64,000 bases of DNA. It comes from Sambucus nigra. Lineage: Eukaryota; Streptophyta; Magnoliopsida; Dipsacales; Adoxaceae. Shown piece after piece: positions 59,393 through 64,000 of this stretch. The stretch spans positions 374,005,868-374,069,867 of the forward strand of contig OX422207.1 in NCBI GenBank assembly GCA_949130495.1, written 5' to 3'. Both the position numbers and the translations under genes were made by a program. A model generated the notes under the pieces. The model did no database searches. It worked only from the letters and a program-made list of their open reading frames with translations, and was not told the DNA's origin. Positions within the stretch are counted from its first letter, which is position 1; the number at the start of each line of letters is the position of its first letter.

Positions 59393-62300
59393 TCAAGGAG
59401 GTGGAAGCCTCCGAGCAAGATAATCAGCAACTTTAGCTCTCCTTCCATCATCAGGAGCAGGGGCGAGCTCCTCCACGACCTCATTTGCGTCCAATTCCAA
59501 TAATCGCCGGGGAATAGCATCAATGGGGATCCATCGATCATCCCACCTAAATGGATTGGGCATCAGAGTAGAGGAGGACATCTCGTGTCGATACCACAGC
59601 GTCGAGTTCCTCGGGACCTGCAGCTCTTTGAGGGCACTCAACCACCCCCTGATGAAGGATAGCTCATCGAACTCTGATAGTCTCGTCGGAGCTTCCATCC
59701 AGCCTTGATCGTAGCCATCGGACCACACTTGTCGAGGACCGTTCTTGAACAAATGCCGTAGACGGGTGACGTCCCTCTGGAGCCCAGCAGCAGTCACATA
59801 AGCTCGCCGAACATCGCCGCGCAGATCCTCCATTTCCCTCTCACGCTGTTCCTCGGCTTCCCTATTCCTACCCCTGGCACTCCTACCAGCACGCGGGAGG
59901 GGAGGCCGAGCAGCTCGCGATGAAGAAGAGCCTTGTAGGACTGCCGAAACGATGCTCGGCGAATGCTCCTTAATCCTCAGGACTTCCCTCCTCAAGTCTT
60001 CATTCTCCTGCTGCAAGAACCCCCCAACCTGGTTAATCTCGGTTTCCTCCAGCAACCTTGCTCTCAGTGCACTGACTTCTTCTTGCACTAAAGCACCGAT
60101 TTCTTCCATCTCCTGGAGCCTGTCCTTCAACTTGGCCACTAGCTCGGACTGATCCTTATATTTCTGGTTCCTTGACTTAGCAAACCTGCAAAGTCTAGCA
60201 AAGGCCTAGCGAACTGCAGGGCTTGAATTAGGACCGAGAGTCCTACCTAGTTGGGAGGTAACAGGAATATAGTCATCCACATCAACCAACTACAAGTAAA
60301 AGAAAGAGAACAGAAAGAGATCAGCATAAACAAAAAGGAAGTCTTTTCATTAATAAGGAACGAGGTTACATTAGATTGAAAAAGAAAAAATTACAAAGCA
60401 GCCCTATTAATTAGCAACCTCGGGTGGCCCAGAGGTAGATGGTCCCTTGTCCTTATCAGCACCAGCAGGGGAATTACCCTCTGCAGGGGTGTCCTCTGTC
60501 CTCTCAACCAAAGGAGCATCACTAGAAGTCTCCTGAGAGACAGGATCAGTGCCTTCAGCAGTTGGGGCTGGGTCCTCATCTACGACTGGCTTTGGCCCTG
60601 GATCATGCTCGTCAAAGAGTGAGGATGCAACGTCCACCCCAGTAGCCACGAGAGCCTTATTCCACCCTTTCTTGAAGTTGAGACGACTGATATAGTCTAT
60701 CTGAACCTCAGCGTCCTCATACGCAGCAGCCCAGCCAGAGTTGTACGAGTCTTCCTTAAGGGTGGATGCCTGGGCTTTCTCCGCCTCCAGTTGCTCGGCT
60801 AGAACCCTGTTCTTCTCTGCAAGGTCTAGCTTGCTCGAGCACACCAGGTCATAAGCCTTCCTCATCTCGCCAAGCTCCCTGACCGCATCATCTCTCTCGC
60901 GAGCAGAATTAACAAGAGCCAGGTCAGATGAAACTCGAGCTGCATCAGCAGCCTTTAGGTCGGCCTCCAGCTGAGAACCCCTGGCTACCAGAGCAGATTT
61001 TTGCTGTTCCAGCTCACCATTCCTCCTCATCAGCTCAATGCGAGAGCGATAAAGCACGGCAAAGTCGGTCACAAACTGCAAAGAACAAGAGAGGGATCAA
61101 GAAGAAGAAACTATCAAAACTTGTTAAAAGAAATTGAGAATCAGAAGAGAACTTTACCAAGGCAAGCCTCTGGCTAGCTTGCAGAGCCAGTAGATCGGAC
61201 CCCAACGCCCTCTAGCGATCTGCAGGAAGGACTGCTCTCTCGAGCAGCGCAGGGGAAAGCTGAGGAGAGGCGGCCACCGAAGCCCCCTCGGGCAAGGCAG
61301 ACACTGGGACCAAGGCTTGACCAGTTTTGGTCCTCAATTCCATCTTCCTCCTCTCCTCCTCTTTTTCTATTTCCCTTCTCTTTCTCTCCTCCACTTTATT
61401 CTTCTCTTACACCTTCTTCCTCTCCTCGTCTCTCTTTTTCCTCTCTTGCTCCTGAGAAGAAGGCCGAGAACCAGTAGCTATGGCCCAGAGGTAGTCTTCG
61501 GTTTCTTGGACCTCTGTACAAAGAGCACGTCATCATCATCATCGTCATCTCTGATCAAATTCTTCCTGGGAGGCATCTCTTCACCAGAACTGCTGGAAGT
61601 GCTTGACGATTCTTGAGCTTCAGAATTCTCCTCAGAATTAGAAGAACTGCTACCGACAGAGATCCCTCCACCAAGATTACCGACAGGCTCACTTTCAGAG
61701 CTCCTCTCCTCTTCGTCCAACTGGATTAGATCGACAGTAGTCTCTTCGAGAGAAGCAAACTCTGGAACACTATCCACAGGTCGTGCTAGGAAGCTGGAAC
61801 ACACGTTCTTATATTCTAATAAGAAAGCGGCAGATCTGGGATGCTCGCCGTCACCCAAGGGCTCTCTGATGTTCCAAGCTTTAACCAACTCAGAAATTCG
61901 GACCTCGCTGAGAGCGGGTTCCACGTTATTTGACCTCGCTGTAAAAGAAAACGCATAAAGGGGTTAGAAAATTCATAAGTCAGCAGAGTTTGAAGCAACA
62001 GTACCAATATTTACCTATATATTCTTCCCCATAAAAGGGAACAGTGAATCTTTCAAATCTTGACCCTTCAGATTGGGGAAAGAACTGCCAATTCCTAACA
62101 AGAAAACTTTCCTGCCAGTAGTCCTTATGAGAATCAGGTAGATTTACTACCAATACCCTATCAGGGCTCCTAGCTTTAAGGTACAGGACACCTGAACTAG
62201 TTCGAGAAAAGGAGTAACAAAAGCAGACCTCGGCAAGACCTAACCTTGTGTCGTACAATTGATTTATCCTATGCACGCCATTCACTATTTTCCATACATT

Positions 62301-62555
62301 GGGCGAACATTGTGCAGGTACAATACCAAAATAGCTAAAGAAATGCAGAAACAGATCATTAGGGGGAAAGGTAAGTCCCCCCTGGGAGATCAACAAAACG
62401 TGAATCCAATGTGCATCCTCTATATCCCTAACGTTCCTAGGAGGCGAGGCACAACACTCAATCTCTACCCACTCAGGAATGTTGTAGAATTTTCTAAACT
62501 CCGTGACTGACCTATTTCCAATCTTCACCATTGGAAAAATACAAGAAAAAACCAA
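59393..62555 (-). pseudogene. Antisense multi-exon gene of E (gypsy-type transposase-like N-terminus, coiled coils)
   Basis: Minus-strand gene running against pol. Exon a: ATG 62555 (a second ATG follows shortly) to 62015, with GGLTFPPNDLFLHFFSYFGI then PAQCSPNVWKIVNGVHRINQ, resembling the plant putative gypsy-type transposon domain (Pfam Transposase_28, by recollection). Intron 62014-61939 (GTAAAT...TTTTACAG, 76 bases). Exon b: 61938-61158, acidic (DDDDDDDVLF) then lysine/glutamate-rich; it has three breaks (stops at about 61478, 61412 and 61212). Intron 61157-61076 (GTAAAG...CTTTGCAG, 82 bases), in phase. Exon c: 61075-60407, a coiled coil rich in Glu, Lys and Ala. Exon d: 60289-59393, after TTACTTGTAG, with a coiled coil and a Trp-rich end (WMEAPTRLSEFDELSF). 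Exon c either ends at its stop (60407) or splices in phase to d from GAG|GTTGCT. One TAG lies in exon d. Function unknown. Confidence 0.8.
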
Positions 62556-62760
62556 AGGGAATATGCAAAGAGCACGAGAAACTTACAAGACAGAAGATCA
62601 GGTCAAATGGCGAAGAAGCAACGAGAGTAGAGATCGAAAGCGGAGGGTACAAAGCGCAAGAGTTCTCAGAAGATAGAAGATTGCTGAAAAAGCTGAAGCG
62701 ACGAAGAGAAATGTGCCTTATCCCAACAAGCCTTCAATTCTAATCATAGCGCACGGATAG
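62556..62760 (-). other. 5' leader of the antisense gene of E
   Basis: The minus strand upstream of the ATG is pyrimidine-rich (TTTCTCTTCGTCGCTTCAGC, later TCGATCTCTACTCTCGTTGC) and contains CTTGTAAGTTTC, a good splice donor at about 62584. It resembles a plant 5' untranslated leader with an intron. No convincing TATA box further up. Confidence 0.45.
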
Positions 62761-62865
62761 TGAAGCGGGTGCCACCAAAGCAACTTCATAGTTTTCAAAG
62801 AATCACAAATCAGCCATAATGGCCGATAATTTAAATTCATTGGACCCATACACATGGCCCAACAA
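62761..62865. other. Short spacer between antisense leader and 3' LTR of E
   Basis: The promoter of the antisense gene should lie here or in the LTR; no clear element seen. Confidence 0.4.
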
Positions 62866-62878
62866 ATTTAGGGGCAAT
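62866..62878 (+). other. Polypurine tract of E
   Basis: A short G-rich tract, TTTAGGGGCAAT, directly before the 3' LTR. Confidence 0.6.
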
Positions 62879-63309
62879 TGTAGGTACCCAGAATTTAGGC
62901 CCATGGGCCTGGATGAGTAGCCCAGTTCTGGAGTCCCAAAATCTAGGCCCTCTATCTTTCATATTGACCCGGTCTCTCCCCACGATCCCATGAAGAGAAG
63001 TTATAGGGGAGCATAATCCCATGAAGGGAAAGGATAGGGAAGATGGCTAATATGAAGTAACCCATCATCTCCACTAACTAGCATACACATGTATAAATTA
63101 AACCCTATCTCCGGGGCAAAGGACAAGTTGTATTCTCTGTACCTATTCTTCAGAATATAGAGAAATAATACTGACTGCACCATCGTGGACGTAGGTACAT
63201 CTTTGCTGAACCACGTACATCTGTTGTTGTGTGATTGGCATTTTATTTAACCTTTCTTGGTTATTACCTCTTTCATATTTATTTGTGTTGCATAATAATT
63301 GTCACCACA
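62879..63309 (+). repeat. 3' LTR of E
   Basis: 431 bases, same ends as the 5' copy. Differences by eye are about 22, spread evenly. Confidence 0.95.
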
Positions 63310-63314
63310 GAAGG
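63310..63314. repeat. Target site duplication of E, right copy
   Basis: GAAGG, directly after CACCACA. Confidence 0.92.
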
Positions 63315-64000
63315 TTAGTACGATAGGCGCGCACATTAGAAAAGAGGTGAGAATTTCTCAAGAGAGTGTCGCTCTAATATGTTGTTGCATTGGCCTGTAT
63401 CAATTTAAATACTTGCTAAACAAATTTTAAATCATACACACTATCGGGCTCTGACCCGTTTCTTTTTCTCCCTCTCTCTTGTATATATATGTATATATTT
63501 CAGGTGCCCATCCACAGGGGCGTCTTGCTTAGGATCCCTTGAAAGGAACGTGCTGCAACTTAGGTGGGAGTTGCAGGTCACTTGCGTAGACGACTTACTT
63601 TATTGACTCCACTTCTAGCATTCTCATTTATTGGGCATGTGTCGCCCTTTCCATTATTTCATTGTTATTGGGACATTTGTATTTCAGTTATTTTTAGTAT
63701 TGTCACTATGGGATTTATTCAGTTTGAATTGTGTTACTTTATATTTTGCATGTTGACATTGGATTGACGAATGTTTTAAATTAATTGGATTGTGTTCCAG
63801 GTTTATTGTGGCGTGATTCTTAATTGTTGAAATGTTGTTAATAAATAAATAAATCATTTTCTTTAAATAAAAATTTGGAAAGTAATGCTTAAATATGGTT
63901 TTGACACTTAGCTTAATTATTTAGGGTGTTAAATTGGAAAGTTCATTTTTACGACAGTGATGCTAAGAATGAACCAAACTGTTCACCTTGATTTAATTTA
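63315..64000 (+). repeat. K: Tekay-like LTR, part right of element E
   Basis: Continuation of the LTR that began at 50469. AT-rich, with a CT/TA-rich run (63465-63500) and AATAAATAAATAAATC near 63840 as possible polyadenylation context. The text TTTAGGGTGTTAAATTGG near 63921-63938 is where an LTR end of the form GGGTGTTACA would be, followed by TTAAA, the same five bases that precede the LTR start at 50464-50468. If so, K is a solo LTR ending near 63928. The remaining 60 bases cannot be assigned. Confidence 0.5.

Larger units (their letters stand above)
52735..63309 (+). mobile_element. E: Tat-like Ty3/gypsy retrotransposon with an antisense multi-exon gene
   Basis: A 10.6-kb element with 431-bp LTRs, perfect GAAGG duplications (52730-52734 and 63310-63314), primer site TTGGCGCCATCTGTGGGA, gag-pol on the plus strand and an intron-bearing gene on the minus strand behind pol. 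Pol has protease, RT, a degenerate RNase H, a second RNase H and integrase without chromodomain, as in Tat/Retand-type elements. I count about 22 differences between the LTRs, near 95% identity. Gag-pol has stops and two frameshifts in integrase, so it is not autonomous. Confidence 0.95.

Noticed and set aside
61317..61616. Plus-strand leucine-rich frame that looks like a membrane protein
   Set aside because: Complement of the acidic and lysine/glutamate-rich antisense exon of E; the hydrophobicity is an artefact.

Overview
This 64-kb window is plant nuclear DNA made almost entirely of LTR retrotransposons nested inside one another. I found no host gene, no structural RNA gene and no CRISPR or bacterial feature. 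The elements are Ty3/gypsy (Metaviridae), apart from one solo LTR whose superfamily is open. Ogre-like giant elements, Tat-lineage elements with a second RNase H, and plant mobile domain genes all point to a seed plant, probably a eudicot with a large heterochromatic genome. I cannot name the species.

Left half (1-36 kb). The oldest layer is a decayed minus-strand Tat-type element, here called Z (1-2696 and 31129 to about 35.2 kb). A giant Ogre/Tat-like plus-strand element, O (2697-31123), split it; O has 2.0-kb LTRs and a perfect AGTGA target duplication. O carries gag, protease, RT, a degenerate RNase H, a second RNase H and integrase on the plus strand. Behind pol, on the minus strand, it carries two further genes, each with its own TATA box; one encodes an intron-containing plant mobile domain protein. 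A 48-bp tandem array and the 3' LTR follow. A chromovirus (Tekay/Del-like), T (6351-15900), jumped into the gag of O. A solo LTR, S (33098-34592), interrupts the gag of Z.

Middle (36-50 kb). AT-rich, strongly decayed sequence: a probable minus-strand LTR (Y, 36859-40303) and a heavily mutated chromovirus-like element (X, about 42044-50107). The left LTR of X contains a foldback MITE whose arms end in microsatellites.

Right (50-64 kb). A stack of insertions: X is cut by a diverged O-type LTR (50108-50468), that by a Tekay-like LTR (K, from 50469), and that by a Tat-like element E (52735-63309). E has 431-bp LTRs and a perfect GAAGG duplication. It encodes gag-pol on the plus strand and an antisense multi-exon gene (gypsy-type transposase-like N-terminus plus coiled coils) on the minus strand. 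The same antisense gene, with the same splice acceptor, survives in Z.

Every coding region is broken by stops or frameshifts, so no element looks autonomous today. The most interesting content is the set of antisense, TATA-driven, intron-bearing genes carried by the Tat-type elements. All identifications come from reading the sequence; no database search was possible.
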